DNA from: CAZUFB01 sp964619775
Lineage (GTDB): Bacteria > Actinomycetota > Coriobacteriia > Coriobacteriales > UMGS124
Direction: 5' to 3'
Length of the DNA stretch: 37,595 bases
Assembly: GCA_964619775.1 (NCBI GenBank)
Contig: CAZUFB010000013.1
Location: 1-37,595, forward strand
Position 1 is the first letter of the stretch; each line of letters begins with the position of its first letter. Under the pieces are notes generated by a model. The model was not told the origin of the DNA, did not search any database, and saw only the letters and a list, made by a program, of their open reading frames with translations. Shown here one piece after another: positions 24,783 through 32,664 of this stretch. Position numbers and translations under genes: made by a program.

Positions 24783-26387
24783 ATGGGCGGTACGAAAACA
24801 CACGGAACGGAAACGCCCGGCTCGACGCGCGCCATCGGCAGGCGCGCGTTTGTGGGGGCGGCGGGCGTCGGGCTCGCGGCGCTCGCCGGTGCGGGGGCGC
24901 TCGCGCGGCACGCGCTCGGCGACGAGGCTGCGGCCCCGCAGGAAGGGGATGGCGCAAAAGCCGAGGCGGAGACCCCGGCCAACGGCGGCGCCGAGACGGC
25001 GACCGTCCCCCAGGTCTACTTCACGCGCGACATCTCGCCCGAGGGCCTTGCCCGCGCCTACGACGCGCTCGGCTTCGAGCCCCAGGGCAACGTGGCCGTC
25101 AAGCTCTCGACGGGCGAGCCGGGTGGGAACAACTTCCTGCAGCCCGACCTCATCGCCGACCTGGTACAGCGCCTCGGCGCCACCATCGTGGAGTGCACCA
25201 CGGCCTACGGCGGGACGCGCTCCACGGTCGAAGGCAGCATGCAGGTGGCCGAGGACCACGGTTTCGCCGCGATTGCCGACGTCGACATCATGGACGCCGA
25301 CGGGTCGCTAAGCCTGCCGGTCGAGGGCGGCAGCCACCTCAGCGAGGACCTTGTGGGCGCGCACCTGGCAAACTACGATTCCGTAGTGTCGCTCGCCCAC
25401 TTCAAGGGGCACGCGATGGGCGGCTTCGGCGGGGCTGTCAAGAACTGCTCCATCGGCATCGCGTCGCGGGAAGGCAAGATGCTCATCCATAGCGCGGGCA
25501 CGTCGACCACCTCGTGGGGCAGCCCCGCGCAGGACGACTTTCTCGAGTCGATGGCCGAGGCGGCCAAGGCCGTCGCCGACTACCTGGACGGGAACATCTG
25601 CTATGTCAACGTCATGAACCGCCTGTCGGTGGACTGCGACTGCGACTCCCACCCCGCCGAACCCGACATGGCCGACATCGGCATCCTCGCGTCGCTCGAC
25701 CCCGTGGCGCTCGACCGCGCCTGCGTGGACCTCGTGTACGCGGCCGAGGACGGCGCTTCGCTCGTCGAGCGCATCGAGATCCGCAACGGCGCGCACACGC
25801 TCGACCACGCCGAGGCCATCGGCCTGGGCAGCCAGGCCTACGAGCTGGTGAACCTCGACGCCGCAGACGGGGACTCCCCCGAAGAGGGGGACGAAGCCCA
25901 GCCAAAGTCGAACGTGCTTGTAGCGTACTTCTCGGCGACGGGCAACACCGCGGGCATCGCCCAGGCGATCGTCGACCACCTGGGGGCCGATACGTTCGCC
26001 ATCACCCCTGCCGTCCCCTACACGGCGGAAGACGTGGACTACAACGACGCGAACAGCCGCACGAGCGTCGAGCGCAACGACCCGAACCGCTCGGTCGAGC
26101 TGCAGCAGACGGTGCCGCCAAACTTCGACGCGTATACCACGGTGTTCGTGGGGTATCCCATCTGGTGGGGCAACGCATCATGGGTGATGGACGGCTTCGC
26201 CGCGGGCAACGACTTCACAGGCAAGACCGTCGTGCCGTTCTGGACCTCGGGCTCGTCGCCCGCGAGCAGCAGCGGTCAGAACCTCGGCGCGCTCGCAGGC
26301 ACCGGCACCTGGCTCGACGGCGCGCGCTTCGCCGGCGGGACGCCCGCCGATGAGGTCGCCGCCTGGGTCGACGGCCTGGGCCTGTAG
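24783..26387 (+). CDS. Tat-exported DUF362-flavodoxin fusion protein
   Basis: A 534-residue two-domain protein. Residues 1-45 are a Tat-like signal (GRRAF at 19-23, hydrophobic stretch 24-41), then an Ala/Glu-rich linker. Residues about 76-358 match DUF362: NVAVKLSTGEPGGNN, AHFKGHAMGGFGGAVKN, VDCDCDSHPAEPDMADIGIL and SLDPVALDRACVDL. After an acidic linker, 377-534 is a flavodoxin domain with the FMN phosphate loop SATGNTAG (384-391) and GYPIWWGNASWVM. No CxxCxxC ferredoxin cluster is visible. A flavin-bearing redox role outside the membrane is inferred; the DUF362 chemistry is unknown. AAGG lies 8 nt before ATG 24783; upstream codons have no similarity. Confidence 0.8.
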   Translation: MGGTKTHGTETPGSTRAIGRRAFVGAAGVGLAALAGAGALARHALGDEAAAPQEGDGAKAEAETPANGGAETATVPQVYFTRDISPEGLARAYDALGFEPQGNVAVKLSTGEPGGNNFLQPDLIADLVQRLGATIVECTTAYGGTRSTVEGSMQVAEDHGFAAIADVDIMDADGSLSLPVEGGSHLSEDLVGAHLANYDSVVSLAHFKGHAMGGFGGAVKNCSIGIASREGKMLIHSAGTSTTSWGSPAQDDFLESMAEAAKAVADYLDGNICYVNVMNRLSVDCDCDSHPAEPDMADIGILASLDPVALDRACVDLVYAAEDGASLVERIEIRNGAHTLDHAEAIGLGSQAYELVNLDAADGDSPEEGDEAQPKSNVLVAYFSATGNTAGIAQAIVDHLGADTFAITPAVPYTAEDVDYNDANSRTSVERNDPNRSVELQQTVPPNFDAYTTVFVGYPIWWGNASWVMDGFAAGNDFTGKTVVPFWTSGSSPASSSGQNLGALAGTGTWLDGARFAGGTPADEVAAWVDGLGL

Positions 26388-26457
26388 GTACTCCAGGGCT
26401 GTAGCTGGTTTCGACCGAACATATACCTGAGGCCGCTGAGACGAAAGGAGCACGGAC

Positions 26458-27501
26458 ATGGCAGAGACGCTGCCGGAGATGCAGTACACGAAGCTCGGCT
26501 GGTCGGGCATCGAGGTGCCGCGCATATGCCTGGGCGGCATGAGCTTCGGCGTGCCGACGCCCGACCACCATCAGTGGACGCTCGACCCCGACGCGACGCG
26601 CGCCGTCATCGCCCGCGCGCTCGAGCTGGGCGTCAACTTCATCGACACCGCCAACTGCTACGCCAACGGCACGAGCGAGGAGTACATCGGGGCCGCCCTG
26701 CGCGACTTGGGCGTGGCGCGCGACAAGGTTGTGCTGGCGAGCAAGGTCTACTTCAATGAGGGGTGCCTGTCGCGCGACGCCATCCTGCGCGAAATCGACG
26801 GCACGCTGAGCCGCCTCGGCACCGACTACCTCGACCTCTACATCATCCACCGTTTCGACTACAACACGCCGGTCGAGGAGACCCTGGAGGCGCTCGACTC
26901 CCTGGTGCGCGCCGGCAAGGTGCGCGCCCTCGGCGCGAGCGCGATGTACGCCTACCAGCTCCACACCATGCAGGTCGCGGCGGGGCGCAACGGCTGGACG
27001 AAGTTCACGAGCATGCAGTGCCACTACAACCTGCTCTACCGCGAGGACGAGCGCGAGATGATCCCCGTGTGCCGCCAGTTCGGCATGGCGCTCACACCCT
27101 ACTCGCCCCTGGCGTCGGGGCACCTGTGCCGCCCCGCATGGGACACAGACTCGGTGCGCAGCCGCACCGACCAGGTGATGGCGAGCAAGTACGACGCGAC
27201 GCGGGAACGCGACATGCCCATCGTGGCGCGCGTCGCCGAGGTTGCCGAGCGGCACGGGGTACCGATGGCGCAGGTTGCGCTGGCCTGGCACTGGGCGCGC
27301 GGGGTGGAGGCGCCCATCGTGGGGGCGACCCGGCCCGAGCGTGTGGACGACGCGGTTGCGGCCCTCGCCGTTGAGCTGACGCCCGATGAGGTCGCCTACC
27401 TCGAGGAGCCCTACACCGCCCACGAGCTCGTGGGGCCGCTTGGGCGCCCCGGCGAAAAGGCGCTCGCCGGCACGACCGTCCCCAACGCAAAGAAGGCGTA
27501 A
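26458..27501 (+). CDS. Aldo/keto reductase
   Basis: A 347-residue NADPH-type (alpha/beta)8 barrel oxidoreductase. The catalytic tetrad is present: D63 and Y68 (FIDTANCYANGTSEE), K96 (VVLASKVYF), H131 (LDLYIIHRFDYNTPVEETLEAL). The later motifs QCHYNLLYREDEREM, ALTPYSPLASG and VGATRPERVDDA match the family that includes YajO/Tas-like and potassium-channel beta-like reductases. AAAGGAG lies 7 nt upstream of the ATG and the DUF362-flavodoxin stop is 70 nt away, so both probably share a transcript. The carbonyl substrate cannot be read from the sequence. Confidence 0.9.
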   Translation: MAETLPEMQYTKLGWSGIEVPRICLGGMSFGVPTPDHHQWTLDPDATRAVIARALELGVNFIDTANCYANGTSEEYIGAALRDLGVARDKVVLASKVYFNEGCLSRDAILREIDGTLSRLGTDYLDLYIIHRFDYNTPVEETLEALDSLVRAGKVRALGASAMYAYQLHTMQVAAGRNGWTKFTSMQCHYNLLYREDEREMIPVCRQFGMALTPYSPLASGHLCRPAWDTDSVRSRTDQVMASKYDATRERDMPIVARVAEVAERHGVPMAQVALAWHWARGVEAPIVGATRPERVDDAVAALAVELTPDEVAYLEEPYTAHELVGPLGRPGEKALAGTTVPNAKKA

Positions 27502-27555
27502 GGGGCCGGGGGTAGGACCGGCGCGGCGCGCAAGCCGATCCCACAAGGCTGCCCC

Positions 27556-27807
27556 CTACAGGCTGCGTCCCAGCTCGTAAGCTTGTCGCGGCGCGCCGGT
27601 ACTCCGCGTCATCGACGGGGCACCGCAGCCGTGGCCCAGCACCATACCGCAGGCCACGCACCCCGTGCACGGAGCGACGTCGAGCCGGTCCACGTCCACG
27701 CGCTCCACCGTGTGCCCAGCCTCGCGCGCCCCGCGCGCGAACTCAGCGACCAGAATCGCGGTCGAGCCGTCGAGGTTCGGGCTACCCTGCAGCACAACGA
27801 TGTCCAT
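27556..27807 (-). pseudogene. Truncated NADPH-dependent FMN reductase remnant
   Basis: Only 83 codons against about 180 or more for the family. The first 60 residues are well preserved: MDIVVLQGSPNLDGST (flavodoxin-like FMN phosphate loop), ARGAREAGHTVERVDVDRLDV and the Cys-rich CTGCVACG. After GHGCG the frame degenerates; a neighbouring frame reads V-D-D-A-E-Y-R-R-A, the expected continuation, which suggests a frameshift, and the C-terminal half is missing before the aldo/keto reductase end. The ribosome site (AGGAG, 6 nt) and a TTGACA-type promoter with an operator are intact. It could instead be an expressed short redox peptide, but a decayed gene is more likely. Confidence 0.6.
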
Positions 27808-27923
27808 AGCGGTCTCCTCCCCTCCCCCGCCCGCACCCCCTTCCGGCGCGGCGGACGGACGGGCTGGGCGATGCCCCGGTTCTTTTCCCGCCCGCTGCCC
27901 GGCGGAGGCGTTTTGGCTAGTAT

Positions 27924-27945
27924 CATGTATTCTGTCACGGTGTCA
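27924..27945 (-). promoter_or_regulatory. Promoter of the truncated FMN reductase gene
   Basis: On the minus strand TTGACA (27940-27945) and GATACT (about 27918-27923 by 16-nt spacing) mirror the flavin reductase promoter: same -35, near-identical overlapping operator, similar -10. Confidence 0.5.
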
Positions 27946-27949
27946 ATAT
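27929..27949. promoter_or_regulatory. TetR-type operator, copy 3
   Basis: Left arm ATTCTGtCAC, right arm GTGtCAATAT around one central base; 16 of 18 defined positions match the consensus. On the minus strand it covers the -35 box for the truncated reductase; on the plus strand it lies 74 nt before tetR, so it could serve autoregulation. Confidence 0.7.
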
Positions 27950-28022
27950 AGACCTTGCGACGTTGTGCGACAATGGCTGCAGCCGGCGGCACCGGCGATC
28001 TGCGAAAGAAAGGTGCACGGAC

Positions 28023-28652
28023 ATGCCGAGAGGTTCGGAGGCGCTGACCAACGCCCGCAAGGAAGAAATCGTCGACGCCTGCGCTCAGCTCTACGGGACG
28101 ATGAGCTTCAAGGACATCACCATCCGCGAGATCGGCAAGGTGACCTCCTGTACGCGCACCTCAATCTACAATTACTTCGAGACAAAGGAAGAGATTTTCC
28201 TCGCGCTGCTACAGCGGGAGTACACGCTCTGGAACGGGCAGCTGCGCGCCATCCGGGAAGGCTCCGAGCACCTGACCCGTACCGAGCTGGCCGACGCCAT
28301 AGCGCGCTCGCTCGAGGAACGCGAGGTCATGCTCAAACTGCTGTCGACGAACCTCCACGACATCGAGGAGGCCAGCCGCTTGGAGCGCCTTGTGGAGTTC
28401 AAGGCAGTCTACGCGCAGACGTTCCACGAGGTTGGGGCGCTGGTCGGCAAGTTCCTTCCCACGCTGGGCGACGCCGAGCGGGACACGTTCGTCAGGCTGC
28501 TCTTCCCGTTCGTCTTCGGCATCTACCCCTACGCCAAGGTCACACCCAAGCAGCGCGCCGCCATGGAGCAGGTGGGCATATCGGTCGAGACGCCCCCCAT
28601 CTACGACATCGCCTTCGCCGGCATCCGGCGCCTGCTGGGCGATGGGGAATAG
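28023..28652 (+). CDS. TetR family transcriptional regulator
   Basis: A 209-residue regulator. The N-terminal helix-turn-helix is clear (about 29-55: FKDITIREIGKVTSCTRTSIYNYFETKEEIFLALLQ), followed by an all-helical ligand domain ending PPIYDIAFAGIRRLLGDGE. Such proteins usually repress from a palindrome and release it on ligand binding. ATG 28023 (MPRGSEAL) has AAGG 9 nt upstream; the open frame before it has no similarity. An operator copy lies 74 nt upstream and two more at the flavin reductase promoter 4 kb away, so it is the obvious candidate repressor of the redox island. The inducer is unknown. Confidence 0.9.
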   Translation: MPRGSEALTNARKEEIVDACAQLYGTMSFKDITIREIGKVTSCTRTSIYNYFETKEEIFLALLQREYTLWNGQLRAIREGSEHLTRTELADAIARSLEEREVMLKLLSTNLHDIEEASRLERLVEFKAVYAQTFHEVGALVGKFLPTLGDAERDTFVRLLFPFVFGIYPYAKVTPKQRAAMEQVGISVETPPIYDIAFAGIRRLLGDGE

Positions 28653-29067
28653 CGGAGTCAGACGCAGCAGCGGGAGGGCAGGACAAAACCCGTCGGCGAG
28701 GACGGCTCGGTACAGTGCGCAAACGAGTCCCTGCACCGGAAGCCCCGGCATGTGCGCAAAAATGGCCCTGCGAATGATTCTCATGCGAGTTCAAAAGCCG
28801 GGTGAGACGAAATAGCATCGTCAATTTATCGAAATGACAAGCATATTTATCTGCGGGCACGGCAACCGGCTTTGGGCGAGGTTTTGAACCGTTCGCCGGG
28901 CATCTTTTTGCACACATCGGCCAAACATATTGGATATGGAAAACCGGCAGCTGTGAAGTCAGCGTCTATGGAGTCGGAAAGGGCGATCTCTGCAGGACAC
29001 TCTCGCACACGGCCGCCCGTCTCGTTGCACCCGGCCCGCACGACCGGCCCATACGACCCCCCGCCGC
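28653..29067. other. Gap between tetR and the LuxR gene, with a possible gene remnant
   Basis: About 415 nt between two converging genes, with a mixed base composition (AT-rich 28810-28860). The minus strand has a start-less open stretch ending at 28847 that reads like protein (ECPAEIALSDSIDADFTAAG, then a segment with F-P-Y-P-I-C-L-A-D-V and PGERFKTSPKAGCRARR). It resembles no family I can name. It may be a decayed gene or an interspersed element. Confidence 0.4.
28875..28909 (+). terminator. Candidate terminator downstream of tetR
   Basis: GGCGA-GGTT, loop TTG, AACC-gt-TCGCC, then a T5 run at 28905-28909 after 7 nt. It lies 220 nt past the tetR stop. Confidence 0.35.
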
Positions 29068-30495
29068 CTACCCCTCCTGCGCCGCAGCCTCGACCAGGTC
29101 GATGAGCTCCTGGTGGCTGTGGATGCCGAGCTTGGTGTAGACGTGCTTCACGTGGGCCTTCACCGTGTTGCGCGAGACCTGCAGGGCGCTCTCGATGTAC
29201 TCGCGGTTGCGGCCACGCGCAAGCATCGAGAAGACCTCCTCCTCGCGGGGCGTAAGGCCGTGTTCCTGCGATATGCCGTGGCACAGCGCGGCGAAGGCCT
29301 CCTCGCCGTTCATGGGGACCTCGACGGCGGCGGGCACGGGCGCCGGCTCCACGACGCTTTCGATCTCGGTGTGGAAGCTGTAGTTGCGCAACGCGAACAG
29401 CACGTATCCCATGAACAGCACGAGAAACGCCACGATGACGAGCGACAGCGCCCCCACGTTGTCGGCCGCGAGCAGCGCGTTGGCCGTGGTACCCATGAAA
29501 GCACCGAGCGTCGTGCCCAGGCCGCCGATGCCGCTGGCCCAGCCGAAGATCGACAGCGCCGTCACCCGGTTGCGCGCAGCCAGCGCCACGAGCACGCACG
29601 CGATGAACGCGTTGTAGAGGGCGTTGCCCACCGAAAGCACCGTGGTCGCCACATGCGTCCCGTCGTAGGTGCCGGCCGCCGCCAGCCCCAGGCCGGCGAG
29701 CAGCGTGAGCACGACAACGTTGCACAGCGCGTCGAACGAGACCTTCCCGCGACGCACGAACACCCAGACAAGCAGCGCAAGGCCGCCCAGGGAGGTAACG
29801 GCGGTGTTGAAACTCGGAGACCCGTCGACCTCGCCGAAGCGCAGCGCGAACCCGAACGCAATGAACACGATGAATTGGAAGACGTAAAGCGTGCTCGAGA
29901 GGGGCAGGAACGACGCCGGACGGGTGACCGAGGTCTCGGCGGCAGGCTCGGACGTCGCGATGACGTCGCACAGGCCGCATGCCGAGCTGCCGCACAGGGC
30001 AAGCATGGCCCAGGGAAGCACCACGATGGCGAGGGCTGCGCACACCCATGGGCCGAAGCACCACACGAGCGCCGCATCAAGCGCGTAGGCGCCCAGCACG
30101 CCCACGGCAACGACGGCCGCGACGCGCCCGCCCGACAGCGAGACGGCGGACATGTTCACCGTCACCGCGCTCCAGCTGCGGCAGAAGCACCCGGCGCAGG
30201 CCGCAACGACGAGCAGCCACACCTGTCCCCAGACGACGCCCGCCGCCATGCCCGCAAACGCCACCGGTGCGACGGCCCCGACGCCGACGCACAGCGCGCG
30301 ACCCCTGACGAGATGCGGGCGCCACATCGCCAGGACCGACAACCCGATGAGGCACGCCGCCGAGAACACGATGGAGATGTCGCGCGCATAGGTGAAGACC
30401 CCGTCGAACAGCGGGAAAAGCATCTGGTTCATCAACAGGACCGCAAGGTACTGGCACGCCATACCGGCCGCCGCCCGCACGCACGCCGCGTTCAT
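29068..30495 (-). CDS. Membrane-anchored LuxR-family regulator
   Basis: A 475-residue protein: about a dozen hydrophobic segments fill residues 10-370, then a short linker and a C-terminal LuxR helix-turn-helix (414-475: LTPREEEVFSMLARGRNREY, SRNTVKAHVKHVYTKLGIHS). This polytopic LuxR type is frequent in Eggerthellaceae next to respiratory-type flavin reductases, where the membrane part is thought to sense the reductase substrate. GGAGG lies 4-5 nt before the ATG. It is downstream of the FAD reductase on the same strand, behind a terminator, with its own candidate -10 box. Regulation of the neighbour is inferred from position. Confidence 0.88.
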   Translation of the reverse strand: MNAACVRAAAGMACQYLAVLLMNQMLFPLFDGVFTYARDISIVFSAACLIGLSVLAMWRPHLVRGRALCVGVGAVAPVAFAGMAAGVVWGQVWLLVVAACAGCFCRSWSAVTVNMSAVSLSGGRVAAVVAVGVLGAYALDAALVWCFGPWVCAALAIVVLPWAMLALCGSSACGLCDVIATSEPAAETSVTRPASFLPLSSTLYVFQFIVFIAFGFALRFGEVDGSPSFNTAVTSLGGLALLVWVFVRRGKVSFDALCNVVVLTLLAGLGLAAAGTYDGTHVATTVLSVGNALYNAFIACVLVALAARNRVTALSIFGWASGIGGLGTTLGAFMGTTANALLAADNVGALSLVIVAFLVLFMGYVLFALRNYSFHTEIESVVEPAPVPAAVEVPMNGEEAFAALCHGISQEHGLTPREEEVFSMLARGRNREYIESALQVSRNTVKAHVKHVYTKLGIHSHQELIDLVEAAAQEG

Positions 30496-30535
30496 CGCAC
30501 CTCCGTCCCGCCTGATCCGACCCTCCAGGAACGAG

Positions 30536-30541
30536 ATTGTA
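30536..30541 (-). promoter_or_regulatory. Candidate -10 box of the LuxR gene
   Basis: TACAAT on the minus strand, 41 nt before the start codon and embedded in CGTACAAT, the same context as the pyrG candidate. The -35 region is weak. Confidence 0.35.
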
Positions 30542-30591
30542 CGACACAGGCGGCAGGGGTCGCGCGCGGCGGCAAGGAGAACCGCCCGCGC

Positions 30592-30627
30592 AACAGAAGA
30601 ACCCGAACCGCACGCGCGGCCCGGGTT
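30592..30627 (-). terminator. Intrinsic terminator of the FAD reductase gene
   Basis: A 12-bp stem (AACCCGGGCCGC with GCGGTTCGGGTT, two G-U pairs) around a 4-nt loop, followed by a T-rich CTTCTGTT. It lies 58 nt past the reductase stop, before the LuxR gene. Confidence 0.65.
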
Positions 30628-30684
30628 CCTCGGTACATCGATCTCTCTTGAGCGGGGCGCAGCGCCTCCCCTACCCGCCGGTCC

Positions 30685-32391
30685 TTACTTCTCGGCAAGC
30701 TCACGGCCGAGGATATAGGCCTCGGTGGTGGTGCGGCCGCAGGCAAGGCCCGTGAACAGGTTGGGATAGCTCACGCAGAAGAAGCCGCCCGAGCAGTCGC
30801 CCAGGGCATACAGGCCCTCGATGGGGTTGTTGTCCTGGTCGAGCACCCGCATATGGGTGTCGATGAGCAGGCCGTCGAACGTGGCGAGGTGCCAGGCGCC
30901 GGTACGGACGCCGTAGTAGGGCGGGGTGTCGATCTTCGTGAGGCGGTAGGATTCCTTGAAGTAGTCGGGGTCCTCGCCGGCGTCGCAATAGCCGTTGTAG
31001 GTCTCAACGGTGGAGGCCAGGGTGTCGGCCGGGATGTCGAGCTTCTCGGCAAGCTCCTCAATGGTGTCGGCGACCTGGATGTAGCCGTCGTCGATGAGGC
31101 TCTGGTTCATGCTGTCCCACACCACGTCGAACGAGATGTTGTTCTGGGCGCCGTTGTCGAACGGGAACAGGCGGCAGCAGCCGACCTCCTCCATCTGCTC
31201 GGCCTTGGCCTTGGCGTCGGAGTCCCAGATGTCGACGTAGGTGTGCTGAGGCTGCAGCCACGTGCTGTGCAGCATGTAGTCGTAGGGTCCGCTTTCGTTG
31301 CAGAAGCGCTCGCCGTTGAGGTTGACCTTGAGGAAGGGCTGCTCGCCGAACCAGAACCAGCGGCCCACGACGCTGTTGCCGGCCACCTGGTCAGGCTGCA
31401 CGCAGCAGCGGTTGAACAGGATCGAGGTGCCGATCGGGTCCTTGCGGGCGCCGACCCACATGCCCGCCTTGATGCCCGAACCGTCGTCGGTCGAACCGCT
31501 CGTGCACAGGATGCGCGCGTCGAGGATCTCGGGCTGCAGGGCCTGCATCATGGCCGTGTTGGTGCTGTAGCCGCCGGTGGCCAGCACGACGCCCTTGGAG
31601 GCGTTGATTCGGATGTAGTGGCCGTCGCCGGCGTTGTCCTGGGCGATGGCGCCGGTCACGCAGCCGTCCTCGTCCTGCTCAAGCTTGATGAGCGGGGTGC
31701 TCCAACGCACCTCGGCACCCGCAGCGACCGCGGCGTCGCGCATGATGGTGGTGTAGGACTCGTCCTCGCCCGCCTCGTCGTTGGTGTGGGGGCTGTGGCC
31801 GGTGGCATACGCACGGTCGCGGCTTTCGCCGTCCTGGTTGCCGATACTGCCCTCGAACTCCATGTAGGCCTTGCCGGTCGACTCGATGGTCTCGGTGACC
31901 CAGTCGATGACCTCGCCCGAGCGCTGGGCCCACATCTTGATGAGGTCGTAGTTGCAGTAGCCGTTGGCGTAGCGAACGATGTCCTCGACGGCGTCCTTCT
32001 CCGAAATCTCGAACTCGGGGAACTCGTCGAACGACTCCTGCTGCAGCGTGGAGTTGATCGCGCCGAGGTCCTCGCGCATATCCTGGACGGTCTCCTCGGA
32101 GTCGCGCTCGATGACGAGGACCTGGTTGCCGCTCTCGGCAGCCGACAGGGCGCAAGGCACGCCGCCCGTGCCGAAGCCGCAGATGAGCACCTCGGTGTCG
32201 ATGGTCTCGGTAATGTCGGCCTCGTCGATCTCGGGCGCGCTGCCCAGCCATTCGGGAGTCTCGGAAGTCAGCGCGTCGAGCGCCTGGGCGGTCGTGGGCC
32301 CGGCGGCGGTCAGCGCGCCCGCAGCGGCCGCGCCGGCGGCAGCGACGCCCGCACCTTGCAGAAAGCTGCGGCGGCTCATGGCAGTGTCCAT
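30685..32391 (-). CDS. Tat-exported FAD-dependent reductase, fumarate reductase/urocanate reductase type
   Basis: A 568-residue flavoprotein. The N-terminus is a textbook Tat signal (MSRRSFLQGAG, then an Ala-rich core to about 38). The FAD-binding fold begins at VLICGFGTGGVPCALSAAESG (68-88), where GxGxxG is intact; ATGGYSTN and the conserved NGERFCNESG segment, and the C-terminal GLYALGDCSGGFF with LACGRTTTEAYILG complete the family pattern. No heme c motif (CxxCH) is present, so electrons must come from a separate carrier. Such enzymes reduce respiratory acceptors such as fumarate, urocanate or dietary phenolics; the acceptor here is unknown. AAAGGAGG lies 8 nt before ATG 32391. Confidence 0.9.
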   Translation of the reverse strand: MDTAMSRRSFLQGAGVAAAGAAAAGALTAAGPTTAQALDALTSETPEWLGSAPEIDEADITETIDTEVLICGFGTGGVPCALSAAESGNQVLVIERDSEETVQDMREDLGAINSTLQQESFDEFPEFEISEKDAVEDIVRYANGYCNYDLIKMWAQRSGEVIDWVTETIESTGKAYMEFEGSIGNQDGESRDRAYATGHSPHTNDEAGEDESYTTIMRDAAVAAGAEVRWSTPLIKLEQDEDGCVTGAIAQDNAGDGHYIRINASKGVVLATGGYSTNTAMMQALQPEILDARILCTSGSTDDGSGIKAGMWVGARKDPIGTSILFNRCCVQPDQVAGNSVVGRWFWFGEQPFLKVNLNGERFCNESGPYDYMLHSTWLQPQHTYVDIWDSDAKAKAEQMEEVGCCRLFPFDNGAQNNISFDVVWDSMNQSLIDDGYIQVADTIEELAEKLDIPADTLASTVETYNGYCDAGEDPDYFKESYRLTKIDTPPYYGVRTGAWHLATFDGLLIDTHMRVLDQDNNPIEGLYALGDCSGGFFCVSYPNLFTGLACGRTTTEAYILGRELAEK

Positions 32392-32453
32392 GTTTTGCTC
32401 CTCCTTTGATCATGCGCCAGCGGGTCAGGCCCTCGGCGCACCTCGCACGGTTG

Positions 32454-32469
32454 CCGGCGTCAGCGCCGG
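32454..32469 (-). other. GC hairpin in the FAD reductase leader
   Basis: CCGGCG (32454-32459), loop TCAG, CGCCGG (32464-32469), flanked by two CGGTTGC direct repeats. It would lie in the untranslated leader of the reductase transcript. Confidence 0.4.
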
Positions 32470-32513
32470 TTGCTGAGACGCATCATGGGCCCGCCCGAAG
32501 AAAAAGGCCATTG

Positions 32514-32574
32514 CCCCGGCGGGGTAATCTTGGAAAACAAAGCGCTTCAGAGGGACGTCACCCCGGCGGGGTAA
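32514..32574 (-). promoter_or_regulatory. Paired CCCCGGCGGGGTAA elements upstream of the FAD reductase
   Basis: The same 14-bp sequence occurs at 32514-32527 and 32561-32574, 47 bp apart, each nearly palindromic and reading TTACCCC on the minus strand. TACCCC resembles half-sites of NarL/LuxR-type regulators. They are good candidates for binding sites of the neighbouring LuxR protein. Confidence 0.5.
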
Positions 32575-32616
32575 GGGGCGCACAAAAGGCGTGCGGAGTA
32601 CGCGCAGCCAGGCGTT

Positions 32617-32652
32617 TAAACAAAAAAGCCGGAGCGGTTCACCCGCCCCGGC
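32617..32652 (-). terminator. Intrinsic terminator of the tRNA-His/tRNA-Lys unit
   Basis: GCCGGGGCGG, a 5-nt loop, CCGCTCCGGC (10-bp stem with one G-U), then T6-G-T3. It begins 13 nt past the tRNA-Lys CCA end on the minus strand. Confidence 0.85.
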
Positions 32653-32664
32653 CTAGGATTTCGA

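Noticed and set aside
28872..29105. A 77-codon plus-strand frame between tetR and the LuxR gene
   Set aside because: No ribosome site, Pro-rich run at the end overlapping the LuxR gene. The opposite strand reads more like protein.
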